Shown piece after piece: positions 24,738-38,895 of a stretch of 64,000 bases of DNA (the first letter of the stretch is position 1; every line of letters begins with the position of its first letter). The translations under genes and the position numbers were made by a program. The notes under the pieces were generated by a model, which made no database searches, was not told the origin of the DNA, and saw only the letters and a list, made by a program, of their open reading frames with translations. Source of the DNA: Erigeron canadensis (lineage: Eukaryota; Streptophyta; Magnoliopsida; Asterales; Asteraceae); assembly GCF_010389155.1 (NCBI RefSeq), contig NC_057765.1, positions 44,783,559 through 44,847,558 of the forward strand. The letters are read 5' to 3'.

Positions 24738-27700
24738 CTAGTATTTCCTGCTTCCTGCCATTATAAAAAGCATGTTCCTTACGGGGGCGTTTAGCCGTTT
24801 AGTTGTGTCTTGAAAGTGATAATGTGGGATTGAATAATCAAAATTAGATAACCAGCTGTCATACAACACTTCGAATATTTGCGTTTGGATATGTTATACT
24901 ATTTGAAGTTGTAATAATCAAAAGATATGCAATTTTGAATGGAAAATTTATTTTTTAAGGTGATATGACTATAAAAGACATTTTTGTGAAAAAGGTAATA
25001 ATGTTGTCTCAGCTAGTATGTAAATGATTATCCAAAATCCATTAATACCTCTAGATAATCAAATAATACTAAAATAAAAACCTGTATTCAGACAGTTCCA
25101 CAAGTATAACTACAATGACTTCTGGACATCACATACCTCTGCCCTTCTGACCAAAGGCAACCACCAACAGACTCCCAATGACCAACACTAAAACCCCGGC
25201 AGCCCTGTTGGAAAACCAGTGAGAACCCTGATGGCTGGGTGAGACATCTTCCTGCAACTCAAAAGGTTAGAATATTTTTTAGCAAACCATGGAGCTAAAG
25301 ATATTTAAAAATCCATATTTTATCCATTCATGTGAATTGCAAAATTTGACTGGCCATTATGACCTGTTGGCCAACCCACCAACTTTGCAAGATCTCTAGA
25401 CAGGAATCAGAAGTGCCAGTTACATCAATATTGGAAACATCATGTATTTTCATTTTGTAATAGATCGATTGCAAACAAATACCAAATTATAACGGTTAGA
25501 AAGATCAATAACTCCAAATGATGCAGATCCAAACATATGCACTCAAAAATAATCGGAGGCTAAGATCTATGATAATAAATCTCATAATCATTGTCAGTAC
25601 TAAGATGATGAAATAAAATAAATACCCGAGTCTTCTTTAATCTAGCTTTGCGTAGGACTTTCAGCTCTTTGGCTCTTTCTTTCCTTCTAGAATCTTTCTT
25701 TGCCTGAAAAAATAAAATAGATACATATAGTTTTGTATTAGTCAACCACAACATGTACCTTCTTACAACCAGAATCATCGAAAGATCGTCGTACTCACCA
25801 AAACATTTAAAAATACATAAATACCGATACATGTAACTCTACTCAAGCAGGGTTGATATACATTCGGTTACAAATTTACAAACCATATTTGGTTTGTACA
25901 TGCCAGGACTAACCATCCAATGTGGTGATATCAGTAATTCTACTCAAATTAAGTATGCAAAATACAACTTCATGATAAGAAAATGCTAGATTTAACCCAT
26001 TTATAAACGTGCCAACTTGGGTTATGTTGTTTTATCTCTAACAGGCCAAACAGGTTAAGCTAAAGATTAACTAAAAACATAAAGGGCCAAATGGGTCAAG
26101 CAGGGTGAACGTTATCTGAAATCTATACAAATGTATAAACCATCTAAATTGCCTTACTTATATATTATGCAACTTTTTAAAGTAAAAAGTATTGTAAGCA
26201 TATTTAACACTTTAAGAACTTAAAAAACTCAAAAAATGAAACAAAGACTGACAAGGGCCGTTTAAAGCTGACCAGTGTTAACCAGTTATCCAACCCACTG
26301 AATCCACCCATTCTGCCACCCTCAAAAATGCACACAGATGAATAGTACTGTATTAATTACCTGCTTAGCTTTCTGAGATTCCTCCATTTCTTTTGTCAAA
26401 GGACAGGGCACTTTGGCAGCTTGCCAATCCCACTTATCTCGGTTCAATGCCATAAAACGTCTAAATGTGTTCCTTACTTCCTTTTCGGTTGCAACCCGGT
26501 AAGCTGTCCGTCCCTTTTCATCGATAGCACAAGGATCAAAACCTTGTTCTAGTAGTTCCAAAACTTTCTCTGCATTTCCATCTTTCGCTGCTTCATGTAA
26601 AGGTAACAACACCTGAATATGTTCTACATTTTTTACAGAAAATTTTTCCGATATATCCTCGTTCTCCATGCTACTCAAATTCTCTTTGCCAAGCGTACTT
26701 GATGAATCTTCTTTAGCAATAGGTGTTATTTCTTCATCTGGTTCAAAGGATATTTGCGTTAATATTCTATATAATCGTTGAGCTTCTTTAAATGTTGGCC
26801 TTCGAACAGTCAATGGAATATGTCTGATAACATTTCTCTGACAGCTGAAGCATGGGTTTGCACCATCAAATAGCAGTTGCCGATTATGTGAGGGGGCATG
26901 AATGAAAATGCTATCAGAGAGATCAAAGTATGGTTTCCATGCCACAAATATTTCACGAATATCCTAAATATAAGTGAGAATTAGTAGAGAAATTAAAGCA
27001 ACCAGAAATTAAAGTATGTAATGAGTAATCCAAACATAGGGTCTAAATATATGCTAAAATCCTAATATGATGTAACATGGAGACGAGAAAGTAAAAAAAA
27101 TCACAATGGAGTAAAAAAGCAAGAATAGAAAGCCAATGCTGTAGCATACAAGAATACTAGGCGCAATTACAAGATCGAACATTCACTCTTTGCTCCACAA
27201 TATCTCCTAACTTGGTGTCAAACCACCTACTATCCATTTTGAAATTGATATATTTAATTTTAGACTTTTAAGAAAATACCAATAGGTATATCAATCGATA
27301 CCTTCTTTAATGCGAGTTCATTGTGCCGGCGGACTGAAGCTCCTGCAGAGTGTGCAGTTTTGCCACTAGCATCTTCTGATGATTGCTTTTTACCAGCTTT
27401 TGCCCTTACCACATATCTACAGAAAGCAGACAGATTTTCCAAAATTTAGCTTAAGTGACCATATATGTGGTTTGATAGGCAGCAGAGTAAGTGAATATAA
27501 ACTTAAGAACATCACGCAGAACTAAAATTATTCAACGGGCGACTAAAAATACAAGGAAAATAAAAGCACAAACCGGTGGAGTGCTTTGTGAGCAACAACC
27601 GAGTTTCCATCAAAGACGCAACCAGCAAAATGCCCACCACTAGCAAGCAACACAACTCTCAAATGCGTGTGGTTTCTAGGTTCACGTATAACATTAAGCA

Positions 27701-28394
27701 GTTTCTGAGTCACTTCCCTTACTGTTACAAAAGGCGTATCATCATCCTTGATGAATCCACATGAATCATTTTCAAAGACAATTTTCTCAGAGTCACCTAG
27801 AAGCAAGCACTTCCAGAGCGAAAAAGTTTCTCCGTTTGGCAAACGTAAAAAAAGTTTCTGCTTATTACTTGCATACAATCCCAAAGTTAAGTTATTGAGG
27901 CAACTAGAATCTCTATCATCTTCCTCTTCCGAAACTGATGTGCTCGATGTATTATGATCATTAATTGTAGAATTAGAAGTCCATTCGTCGAAATCGTCCT
28001 CCCTTACTCCAATAATTCTTTGTTTAATCTGATATTAGAGGTTGTGTTAAACAAGTAAATTAGTGACTCGTATTTTATAAATGTATGATATGCTGCTACC
28101 TCTAATATATATTCATGATACCTACAGAATTTTATTTTATAAAATCTAACTGTGCAGAAGTTTAATTGATAATAACAATGAGGATGATAAAGTAATTATT
28201 ACAATTGGGTAAAAAGGGGAAATTACATTGGATGAAATGGTAACAGAATGGAAGAAACTGGACGGTACTTCAAAGATTGAATGACTCCTTTTTTTATATT
28301 TATTATTATTATTATTTTGTTTTGAATCGACGGCTGCGGTGGTACAGTGGCCGGAAGTGGACTCCGTTTCTAACTCAGAAGACGCCGTATCCAT
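24738..28394 (-). CDS. ANKZF1/Vms1-like peptidyl-tRNA endonuclease, apparently lacking the zinc finger
   Basis: Seven exons: 28227-28394, 27574-28028, 27302-27416, 26361-26963, 25626-25703, 25137-25251 and 24738-24754. Together they give 1551 bp, 516 aa, and all junctions are in frame. The VLRF1 domain spans roughly residues 95-340: LLASGGHFAGCVF, HKALHRYVVRAKAG and HSAGASVRRHNE. The Gln of GKKQSSED (about residue 219) sits where Vms1/ANKZF1 has its catalytic Gln. An ankyrin unit (PLHEAAKDGNAEKVLELLEQG) lies near residues 365-405, followed by a Lys/Arg-rich helix. The family cleaves peptidyl-tRNA on stalled 60S subunits. No C2H2 finger separates the N-terminal SIFEVPSSFF motif from the VLRF1 domain. 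The last two exons encode a hydrophobic stretch (AAGVLVLVIGSLLVVAF) ending in GSRKY; these two exons are less certain. Confidence 0.82.
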
Positions 28395-28521
28395 ATGTTG
28401 ACGAATAGAGGATCGAAGTCAGTCAAACTGATATTTGGGCCGAGTTCAATTAAAAAATGTGAATCTGTTGGGAACTTAAGGCCCATAATCATTTTTAATA
28501 CTTTTTAACTAGAGTATATCT

Positions 28522-28926
28522 TCTATATTATAAAGCAAATAGGGTTTCAACTTTCAATTTCAATAATATACATATGATAATACATAATGTACAATACATC
28601 AATGCCTTAAACTTTTTCTCTCCTCCATAAATCATTTTATTCCTCTAATTATTTTAAAATATTTTATCTCAAAAACCGTACATTGATATTTGATAATTTA
28701 TAAAAATTATATAGGTGTTCTTAAAATCTCATTAAAATCTCATGCTCTTTCATTAGAGATGTCATTCGGTATACTTTCGAAGAATTTTTAAATCCGAGAG
28801 CGGAGCCTGTACGGCTAAGACATTTGGCTATGACACTCTATGACATATCACCTCCTATGACCAATCATACTCTATGACCTAACACCCTCACCATCTCACC
28901 GCCGCAACGCACAGGTACTTGCTCTC
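28522..28926 (+). mobile_element. Helitron-like non-autonomous element
   Basis: It begins TCTATATTATAAAGCAAATA and ends with a GC-rich stretch, CCGCCGCAACGCACAGGTAC, then TTGCTCTCGT. Layout and ends resemble those at 3399-3676. The final tetranucleotide is CTCG, not the canonical CTAG. A direct repeat of TATGACACTCTATGAC-like sequence lies just inside. No coding sequence. Confidence 0.35.
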
Positions 28927-30069
28927 GTTTTACATAAGTTTTAATCTAGCTATTTACTTATGTATGAAAGGTTTTCATAATTAATAAAAAAAGAGATACT
29001 AAAATGACAAACTAATAATAAACACATGTTTTACGAATTGAGTTGTCACGTGAGATGGACCAAGACGAAACCAAAGTGTACTATGTTTGACATGATTGAA
29101 GAAACTTTATTATGTTGCTTCAATGTTTGCTACAATTGTTAGGCCACCCTTTAATTAGCAGCCATTAATCAATAAATTAACACAATGAAACCTAATAACT
29201 ATCAATCAAGAGAGACGTGAATCACGAGGTCTTTAATTGCTGTTACTTGATTTGCCAAGCATGCGAGACATATGAACAATTGAACAGATATTCCGTTTCC
29301 TATACAATTGTTAGGTAACATTAGTGTATGTTAATTATGTGTTCTTGACTTCTTGGTGCAGGTTAAAATTAATGTTAGAATTTTAGTCTTTAGACCTCCT
29401 GCTAGCTAGCACTCGAACCACTTTAACTTCATAGGAAACCCCTTCGGTTTATTTGAGATTTCAAAATTGTAGCTAGGATATTGAATAACAAAAACCCCTA
29501 CAACCTTATTGAATTCAAGCTAGATGTAATATGTCCATGCTGATTGCATCGAATTTAATAAGAAACCTAAACACTAAACACCGCCTGAGCTGATCGAGAC
29601 ACTCCTTGGGGCTGCATGTTCTTGTACAAAATCCTCCTTTGTTTGAACCTTGGAACCTAGTTGACATACTGTTGTATTTATTCGACTACCCTAGCTAAGT
29701 TTATAACTCCAACAGTAGCTTAGCATTGTGCGAACAAGATAACCCCAACACCCCCTATGGATCGAACTCTGAAACAACAAAGAAGAAACAAGTAGTAAAA
29801 CCCTTTTGCTTCCTGTTGAGCTTCGACCAAAACCCAATATTCTTGTTCGAACAGGAGGATAAAGAAACAGAAAAACAACAAAATGGTAATTACCTCTGTT
29901 TATTACCCATACGGGAATTTTCCCCACACCACTTAAACTGCAGGCTGTTAGCTGTAGAGTATTCAAAGCATATGGTAATAAACAAGATTAGTGATGCATG
30001 ACAAAATTTGGAATGAAATGGTAAGAAGTCATAGAACCTGACATTGAATAATTTGTAGAGTCACAGTTA
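28927..30069. other. Intergenic, no gene supported
   Basis: Between the Helitron-like element and the 3' end of VPS53. Short reading frames around 29700-30000 on both strands have no recognisable domain. Some of the right-hand end is probably VPS53 3' UTR. Confidence 0.5.
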
Positions 30070-33000
30070 TCATTTGACATTGAAAAGTTTCCGGAAAGGG
30101 CCATCCTTTCGGTCTTTAGCTGCTTCTGTCAAAGCAAGAAAATGCTTGAATCCTGTAGTGGCGGCACCTCTACCAAGCGCTGCTGCTCTGGTAAGCACAT
30201 CCTCTCTTGATGCTATAACTCCAGTTGAAGGTGTATTGGCCATAGGAGGAGGCACAGGAGCCACTGCTATCTCGGGCAGCTGGACCGCTTGGCTGCCAAC
30301 TGGTGATTTGGGAGTCCCAGACTCACGTTTGTTGAAAGCATCTAATATATTTTGTTGGTCTGCCTTTTTCAGCCCCTGTGCAGTAGAATAATGGTCAATG
30401 GAAAATCATTTGATGCTCTAGTTAACATGGAATACTATCAATGGTGTTGGGCCATTTACTTTTAAAATTAAGGGTTATCATTTTAAACTTTGAAAATCAG
30501 ATGGAATCTCATAAGTAGTTGTTTCTTATGTCTATATATTCACGGCTTTTGCTACTTCTTAAGCAGAAACTATTTTCTTATCCAGATCTCACAAATAGCA
30601 ATAACAAGAGCTACATATAACATGACTGTTGTACCTTTGTTCAGCGGTTTTCTATTTGGAAGTAAAATTATATATTCCCTCAAATAATTAAAAGGCAACC
30701 AAAGTAGAAATGGAGAACAGAAGAAAATGGCAGCAACAAATGTAAAAGATCCTATCTACAATAGAGGTGGCAAGATGGACGGGTCAGGCAGGATAGGCAA
30801 AAGCGAAAAAATGTGATTAGGTTGAAACAAAGCGAAGTACGTGAGTAACTCACACACAGTTAGGTTAACAAGAGAGCTTGGACGACTTACACCCGTTTAA
30901 CAGACTCTCCCTTTTAACTAAATCTTTTATTTGACACATGCAACCCGCTTGAGATAAAATACAACCCAAACTAACCCATTCATATGTAAAAGGTCCAAAC
31001 TACCACCTTTATAGTTTATACAATAGTGCGTGTGATAAAAGTAAACATTTGAATTCGACTGGATAAGATTAGTATCAAATAAAAAGACTTAGGGACACTT
31101 CATGATGACTCCAAGATATAATTTGAGCATTTAATCGAGTTCACATCTCTGGTTTATAGATCCCAATTTCGTTAATTCATTTTGCCATTTGCCATCTCCA
31201 TTTTGTAGTCCCATTTCCATTTTAAATCACGAAAATGAAACCAGTGAGGAAAATTATGGCATGAGAGATATTGAGCAAACGAATATAGATATACACATCT
31301 ATGGTTGCATGACATTAGTAATGAACAGATTAGGTAGAGGGATATTAGTAAATAATGATTCACTATAAACCTTGAGCTCTAGAATTCTTTGAAACTCTGA
31401 AGGTGTTCCATCTGGCAGAAGTGCTCCATATGTATCTGCCACAGAATCAAGGGGGGACAATATAACCTGTTGATAAAACAAAGTAAGTACACATGTGAAG
31501 GATAACTTTCTGTCTGACTAGTTCAACCACTCACCTTCAAGAGTGCTTCAGCTTTTCCCATCTCATGGGTTACGAATTTTGCATAGCCAACAGCTCCCGA
31601 TGTCTGTTCAAGAAAGTCAGAATAAAACATTCGGAACCATTTGACTTCCATCCAATTTTGGTAACGAACAAACATACTCAAACCAACTGTTAAACTTGTA
31701 AAACAAATGTTGACTAGAATTTAATGACCGAACATGAAACTTCCTAAACATCATATACTATATAATGTACTAGACAAAAACTGAAAGCTGGAAAAGCTAT
31801 TTTACCTGTCTCCCAAGGGATGGAATGTCTAAAAGTATTGTCTTTACAGCTTGAGTATCCAACAGCATCTAACGAAAACCACATCAAATTTGATATAGCA
31901 ATTAATGGCGATTGTTTGCTGCATGCTAATAGGAAGGTGAAGAAGGAAAAGATCAAATGATACTTGTTGAGCTCCGGTTTCTGATATATGCTTGCATTTG
32001 AAGATATTGACGTAGAAGCGTGGACCTAGGGATGATGCAAGCTGCACCATATAGTATACAGTCTCATCAGTGAAACTTATAATCTAAAAAAGCTCTAATA
32101 GTATGACGTGTCATCAGTGAATAGATAATATACATATGAATAAAGACTGTTAACCTTGTCTAAGAAGAACTGAAAGTAAATTGGAGAAAGAAGGCTTCCA
32201 AGTATGGGAACACTGCCACTGATGATCATATTTATGCTATTGACATACCTGCAACACAACGATAAATTTACCATTTAAGAAAATGCCCTGGTAAGATAGT
32301 GAAGGCTTTAGTTATCAAACTAGTATCTTACTCTGATTGATCTCCGACACTTTCAAGTGTACCCCATGGAACACGCGCCATCGCAACCATTTCAGTATCA
32401 AATTTGGTTTCCACACCATTGACTAATGTTACTAGTGCTTTTGTTATAAGCGATGAGAATTCATCCTGTGTAAATAAATGAATTATCATGAAAAGGCTCT
32501 GTAATAGATGACTTCAGTTAATTTACTTATGAGTGGGTCAACTTAGTTGTATTTTAGCTAAAAGGGAATCAGGTTGAAACTCATGAAAGTCTTTTTAATG
32601 CCATTTAACATCTAAGATTTGGATAAGTAGAGAATAGTTGACTTAAGGAAAAAAAATTATTAAACATATTATTTATTTATAATTTATAATTTATAATTTT
32701 AATATAACAATAGACAAAAAAAATGTGTTAAAGGTCAATCTGACCCGATGTTGCATAAAAGTGACATGTTTTGACCCTTCACCCAACCCATCCATTTTGC
32801 TACTTCAACTTTATTGTTACCTGAACTTCTGTCATATCCACTGAATCGGCCAACTGAGAATCTATTATTTTTGAGACATTTTCAGCTAACTCACCAGCCT
32901 GTATAAGTAATGAACTCAAAGTTATTTCTCAATTAGTTAGAGAAGATTTTCTAACTATAAGACATCTGTACGCTTATGATTCCTTCCTTGCAACAAGAAT

Positions 33001-36000
33001 TGCAATATCTGACCCTGTAAACATATATGTATATAATAATTGACGACTAGTTGCAAGCCTAATAGACATTTAAACATTGTAAATCTTGCCACATACCAGC
33101 ATTATCACAAACCTCTAGCAAATCTTATGATATATACAGCATTGCACTTCCTAACAGGCTTATGCAATGAGATATATAAAGGAAATGTCACATATAGAAT
33201 AGAAAACCATACACACATTCAAATTAATGAACTGACCGTTTTATGACAATATTCTGCCGTATTTACAACATAGCATATCAGCCTTTCATCTTTATCAGAT
33301 GTCTGCATTTAGAGACGAACAGTGTTACCCTAACTGTACAAGAAAGAAGTTACAACATCAGGTTGAAGTGGATAAACTAAACAATACCTTAATATGTCCA
33401 TCCATACCCGTGGCAGCTGCAACAATCCCCATGCCACCTTTAGGCAGCTTCATGAGAAGCTTTGCAGCGTAAGCTCTAAGAACTCTTTGAAAGACCTGTG
33501 AGCAAAAATGATCATACAATATACTATTCACAACCATAAGTTTAATTCACTGATACTTAAGATCAAAGAACTTCGCTACTTTAGCTTTAAGACAGCCCAC
33601 GAAAGAATTGAAAATTCTAACCAATTTTTACATTGATTGTTTGATGATCTATGCTAAAGATACATGATACCAAAAAAGGGTAAATGGTAGGGAACCCTCT
33701 GGTCCCATGCACCGTCTTGTCATCTTAGAACTTAGTAGCCAAATCTAGATAGAGCTCATAAGGTAACATGCAGAAAATCATTTAGATAACCTAATTACTG
33801 ATATAGTTTTCTGCTAATGCACAATTTATACATAAAAAATATGAGCATTCACTTCATAGCAACTCACAGAAGTGTTCTATAATACATTACATGGCAGAAA
33901 GAGCATTCTAACTATTTATTTCAAAACATACCTTGAATAAGTTCAGGAGAGTCTCATTCTTTGTCAAGGCGCAACACCTTTTCAAGCTCCTTCTAATAAC
34001 TATGAAGACCTTAAGCAAGAAAAATGAACAGCTTATATAAACTCAGCAGAATACTGAACATCTTAGACTAAGTCATTAACAAGCTTTCTGGTTAGCTAAA
34101 GACTTTCCGACAAAACAGCTTCTCTATCCGTTAGACCATTAATAAATGCAATAACAAAAGAATTTGATAGAATAACAATACCGTGTTAAAGTTAACAGAT
34201 GAAAACTTTTATTGCAACAATAATGCATATTGAGAATTTGGTTGTTAACTGGTAGAAAAGAATATCGACTTTATTCTACACTACTGCTACTGGAGAAAAC
34301 TATCACAGTTATTTGGTGTGGTTATATCATCGCATTTATAGCTTACCTGCATGCTACTGGATAATATATTAGTATGACTTCCATCATCCATATCCCATCT
34401 TTCATCCTGTAATTAATGCACCAATGTCAGAAAATAAAGCCAAAAGGATAGAATATTCATACTGAAACAGTGACCTATAACACCTGAACAAGCTTCTCTA
34501 GGTGGTCCATAAGAGTTTTTTCTTCCAATTCCACATATACCATCAAGTGTGGTTCAAAGCAAGATGATATAATGCCATGGAAATTGAACTACACCAACCA
34601 TGAAGAGAAAGTAACACTTAGTACCAAATTGCATTGCAAGAAAGAAGGAAAAATCTGGTTACAAATTTTGCTGCATTTGACCAGAAAATAGGTGCTTGAA
34701 AAAGTTGTCTAGAAAGAACACCTTTTATATGATCTGTGAAGAAGAATTTACTTTTGACCACAATACTACTACTTCAGAATGTTACAACTTACCCCAGCTC
34801 CAGGTACAGCCGAATCTTTATCCTGACATCAGAGTGTTATTTAATGAAGTGAAGAAAGTGAAAATAACTGATAAAGTAAATCAAGCAAGCAGTGTCACAT
34901 ACATCATCCGGGTTTCCTTGATGTGCAACTAGTTTTCTCTCGTATTTCTTTTTTATATCCATCACAATTTGATTACTATTTTCCACTTTATCTACATCTT
35001 CAAAGTCATTTGCAACACTTTTGGTACTACAACTGCCACCAAATTTCTCTGCTAACTCTTCCTCAAATTCAATTGTCCGTTGTAATGCCTGTGCACACGC
35101 TAAACGGGTCAGGTGGCATGAAATAAAATATAAAAACTGGAACAATCATAGGAAAGATAATAATTAACCAAATACACTATCAGGCTAGCAAATAAACAGA
35201 TGAGGTTTTCCTTATTCAGGTTGCCCAGGGATGATAAGCTGAGTCTTTTGACTATGAAAATCAGATCACCTTTTAATATAACAAATACCACCTTCCTTAA
35301 AACAGTAAACATCAAAACAGCATAAGAGTGAAGTTTGTAGTCCCCACAACACTGACATGCTTAATGTTTGAGACACGAATGGATAGAATATACATATACT
35401 TAATCATAACAATGTAGTTCCCACCTTCACAAGAGAATGATATCGTAAGAAATTAGAAGAAGGGTTCGAATATTGTAGTTATGGAAAGTATAGGAACTAC
35501 TATAATGCAGGTAGAATGAAAAGATGAATATAATTTCAGAAATAAAAATAATGAACAGTTTGGCAATTACCATCAGTAGTGTTCCAACATCAGGCTTCTC
35601 TCTCAAGGTTACTAAGATCTCCATAAGTTGTGTCCTAACATAAATAGATTAAAAAAAAAAAACTTCTAGTGAGCTTCAAAAATCTAATACATCAATTAAT
35701 ATAGAAGAAATACCATCAATAATGCTAGTGCATACTTTGGTTGAAAATCCCAGATCTCACCAATGTTTATATGCACTCAACGTAATACATAATTCACGTT
35801 TCAATAACTTGCTCTTAAGTTTCAAGATGGAATGGTGCAAATTTAGAGTAAATAACTCAGCTATCAAGACTTGCACGAAACCAAAGACGATCACTTATTC
35901 GTGAATACAAATATATAAGTCAACAGGCTTAAGAAGTGTAAACCTGGTCATTTTGCAGAATTGGATACACATCAGGTAATCAACATGCCATGAAGCAGGA

Positions 36001-37662
36001 AAAGTTTTCCAAATCTCCTCATTTGTTCTTAATCGGCGTTTCACCCAAGCATATCTCCTCTCTGTTTTATCTAACTTTGCCAATTCTGATTAAATGCAAT
36101 AAGTATTAGTTAGCAGAATATCACATTATAATTTAGGTACCAGTAGAAAAATAACTATTGAAAACAAACCGGCTCCTTCAAATATCTGTTGATAAGAGAT
36201 AAGCTCTTTGTTGCAGATATTCTTCACCAATTCCTCCCTTACCGATGGCTCCAGCGCATCAACTACCAAGCAAGCATCTGATAATTGCTGCAGCAGATTA
36301 CCTTCATCTGCCTCTTTTCCTGTACCTAAGCTGGAATAAAAGAAACGGGGAATATTAAACTTACCAGAGTACAGAAAACTTGACGTGAGTAAGTTACCAT
36401 AAATCGAGCATTAACAAACTGGTATATCCATATCAAAATCTAATAAAATTCTCGTACCATATTTCACAAAAACATAAATTCACCAACCTTGAGAAATCAG
36501 AGAACACGTGAGACTTGAGAACTTGTTTAATGTTCATAAACTTGTTTCTTAGCTCAATGATTTTCGGAATATCTCTGTAGGCATCAAAATGACTGCATAA
36601 CTGGTTGACAGCCTAAAACACATAACATAATATATACTAGTACGTTAGACATTATAATTTCTTACGGGAACATATTAAGAAGCAGATGCAATTAAAAGAC
36701 ACTATACGCAATAAAAAGAATTTTGTTCGACTTCTTATGTAATGGGAACTAATCAGTAACTGACTTGCATACCTCTACCTGTGCAGCAGCTTCTTTATAT
36801 TGTCGTTTTGAAGCCATAACTTGAAGTTGCTTGATTGCAGAGACTATGACAGTTGGCGTAAGATATTCTAATTAGGGTGTGTACAGTATTAGAAGAATAT
36901 CTTCATAATTATTGAAAAACCAACCTAGCATGGTAAGACGGTGGAGGGCCGTGATGGTGGTTGTTATGTGCTTCTTTGCACAATCCAGCTTCTTAATATC
37001 ACGACATATTTCTTGAACCATTGTTTCACTTTGCTCGGCTTTTGTTTTAATTTCTCTAACCTTATACATGAGTTCCTGTGCAATAAAACCCAAAATAGCA
37101 AATAAATATTGAGTGCATATATAGCTCATGGAACAGAAACTGGCTATTACAATGAATCGTAATGAGGAACACAAGGTTAAACGTTAACAAACCTCTACAG
37201 CATGTGTAGCTGCAGCTAGATCCTCCTTTGCTTTGGTACCTGCATTACTCTGCATACAGAAGGTTCAGCAATCACATTACTTAATTTGCCCAATATATAT
37301 ATATATATATAATGTATAAAACCATTATTAAATGTCATACTCATGAGTTACGTGTGTAACCAACATTATTATTCATGTTCATATTTTGGAAAAAAGGAAC
37401 AGAAAAGATCCAGATGCTATGTATAACCTGTTGGCGGACGGCTACAAGAATTTCAGCATCCACAACACGGATCTCACTGTGTATTTTCTGCATAAGCGGC
37501 TCGATGCCCAATAAAGATGCTTCTGGACAGATACCAAATTCCACAATGTTAATACTACGATACACAACTGAGCATATATGCATACATACAGAAGGTAAAA
37601 TGAACTGATCGACCTGTAGGAAACACCTTATTGATGTAATCCATAGTGCTAGCCTTCTCCAT
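30070..37662 (-). CDS. VPS53: VPS53, GARP/EARP tethering-complex subunit
   Basis: Twenty-four exons: 37614-37662, 37428-37522, 37193-37249, 36925-37075, 36779-36843, 36488-36612, 36170-36330, 35944-36085, 35571-35634, 34903-35088, 34793-34822, ~34484-34588, 34347-34406, 33932-34009, 33388-33495, 33237-33302, 32821-32898, 32332-32465, 32155-32248, 31964-32041, 31806-31868, 31535-31603, 31371-31466 and 30070-30375. The product is about 819 aa, near the length I recall for plant VPS53. The N-terminus (MEKASTMDYINKVFPT..GIEPLMQKIHSEIR) and coiled coil (ETMVQEICRDIKKLDCAKKHITTTITALHRL) are family hallmarks. The C-terminus ends TTGFKHFLALTEAAKDRKDG, as in plant orthologues. GARP tethers endosome-derived vesicles at the trans-Golgi. 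The upstream in-frame ATG at 37662 fits better than the one at 37644. The borders of exon 12 carry a one-base uncertainty. Confidence 0.93.
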
Positions 37663-38806
37663 TACGCTGATCACTCTCAAATACTTACGACTCGTTCTGT
37701 CAAATTTATAATACAGTAACAAATGCTGCATCAATACATATCAATTCATGAAATGACCTAATAACTGATAATACATCAGCAAAAATGCATGAATGTGGAT
37801 CAAATTTCGAATAATGCATAATTCATAATTGTGTGTATATTATTGTAATTTCGAATGGCATCAAAAAGAAAAAAACAAAATTCTGAAGAATCACAAAATT
37901 ACGAATTGGTTCACATTTGGAAAAAAAAAAATACGCTTAAAACACATGTTCTTTAATTTGTTACACATCGTATAGTTTTTTATTTCTACATTTAGATGTT
38001 GATGGTAGGAGAGATCTAATTACCTTGTTGAATTTCAATATGAATTCACTATTTATTTAATATCTATAAGGATCTGTTTGAAAGATTGATTTCCATGAAC
38101 AAGATAACTGAACGCCGGAGCTAGTACTTCGTATTTGATTATTCAAAAAAGGTTCACTTAACAATAACCCATTGGATGCATGGTACGAATTTATGTGTTT
38201 GATAAGTTTGGGACCAAAACCAACATACTAAATACTTTAGGGTTATTTTTATCATTTTATCCTTTTGCATCACCAAAGGACCGATAATACAAATTTGTTA
38301 CTGCCAAATAATGAAATTAAATTAAATTTCCCGACGAACAAAAACACCTTCAGACATCCCCTTTCTTGAAAATTTTGATTCTTTTTCTTTTGCAGCTTTA
38401 TCGATCCACAGGTTAGCAATTTTCTTTCTGATTCATACATACATACATATATAATAATACCTGTATTGATATGTTTTTTCCTTTTATGATTTAAACCCTA
38501 ATTCAAGTTGATTGGTATTTAGGTATATGGATATTTTAGTGTTTAAGCGTCGATTTTGGTGGCTTCTTTCAATACTCCTTGTAATTCATCGATGTGTATA
38601 TATGTTGATGAAAATTCAAGCATATTAATATTGATTCATTAGCTGTTAGTGTTCTTAATTAAACAAACTGTGATAATACTTTGAGAATTAAAATTTGGGC
38701 ATTATAAATAGACTAAAACAATGTAGTCTAGGGGTAGATACCGTTTCTTTATAAAACCTATTCTGTAGGAATAATCAGTGTATTCAATCAGTTTATATGT
38801 TGCAAA

Positions 38807-38839
<33 letters not shown>

Positions 38840-38895
38840 TTGGTGTAGGTAAATGTGTAACCTCTGTATCTCTAGGATTGTTTACAGCAGGATCG
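37663..38895. promoter_or_regulatory. Divergent promoter region between VPS53 and the SICKLE-like gene
   Basis: The two start codons face away from each other across 1.23 kb. Near 38345-38412 a pyrimidine-rich stretch ends GATCCACAG|GTTAGC, a plausible non-coding first exon and donor for the + gene. An acceptor TTGTTTACAGCAG just before 38891 would place an intron in the 5' UTR. An (AT)n tract lies at ~38806-38836. The shared core promoter is therefore probably about 37.7-38.35 kb. Confidence 0.45.

Noticed and set aside
24780..25085. Possible Tourist-like MITE in the last ANKZF1 intron (starts GGGGGCGTTTAGCCG)
   Set aside because: No matching inverted right end or duplication could be located, so not listed as a feature.
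29691..30001. Overlapping 91-codon frames on both strands
   Set aside because: No recognisable domain, no splice context, opposite frames equally open; not a gene.
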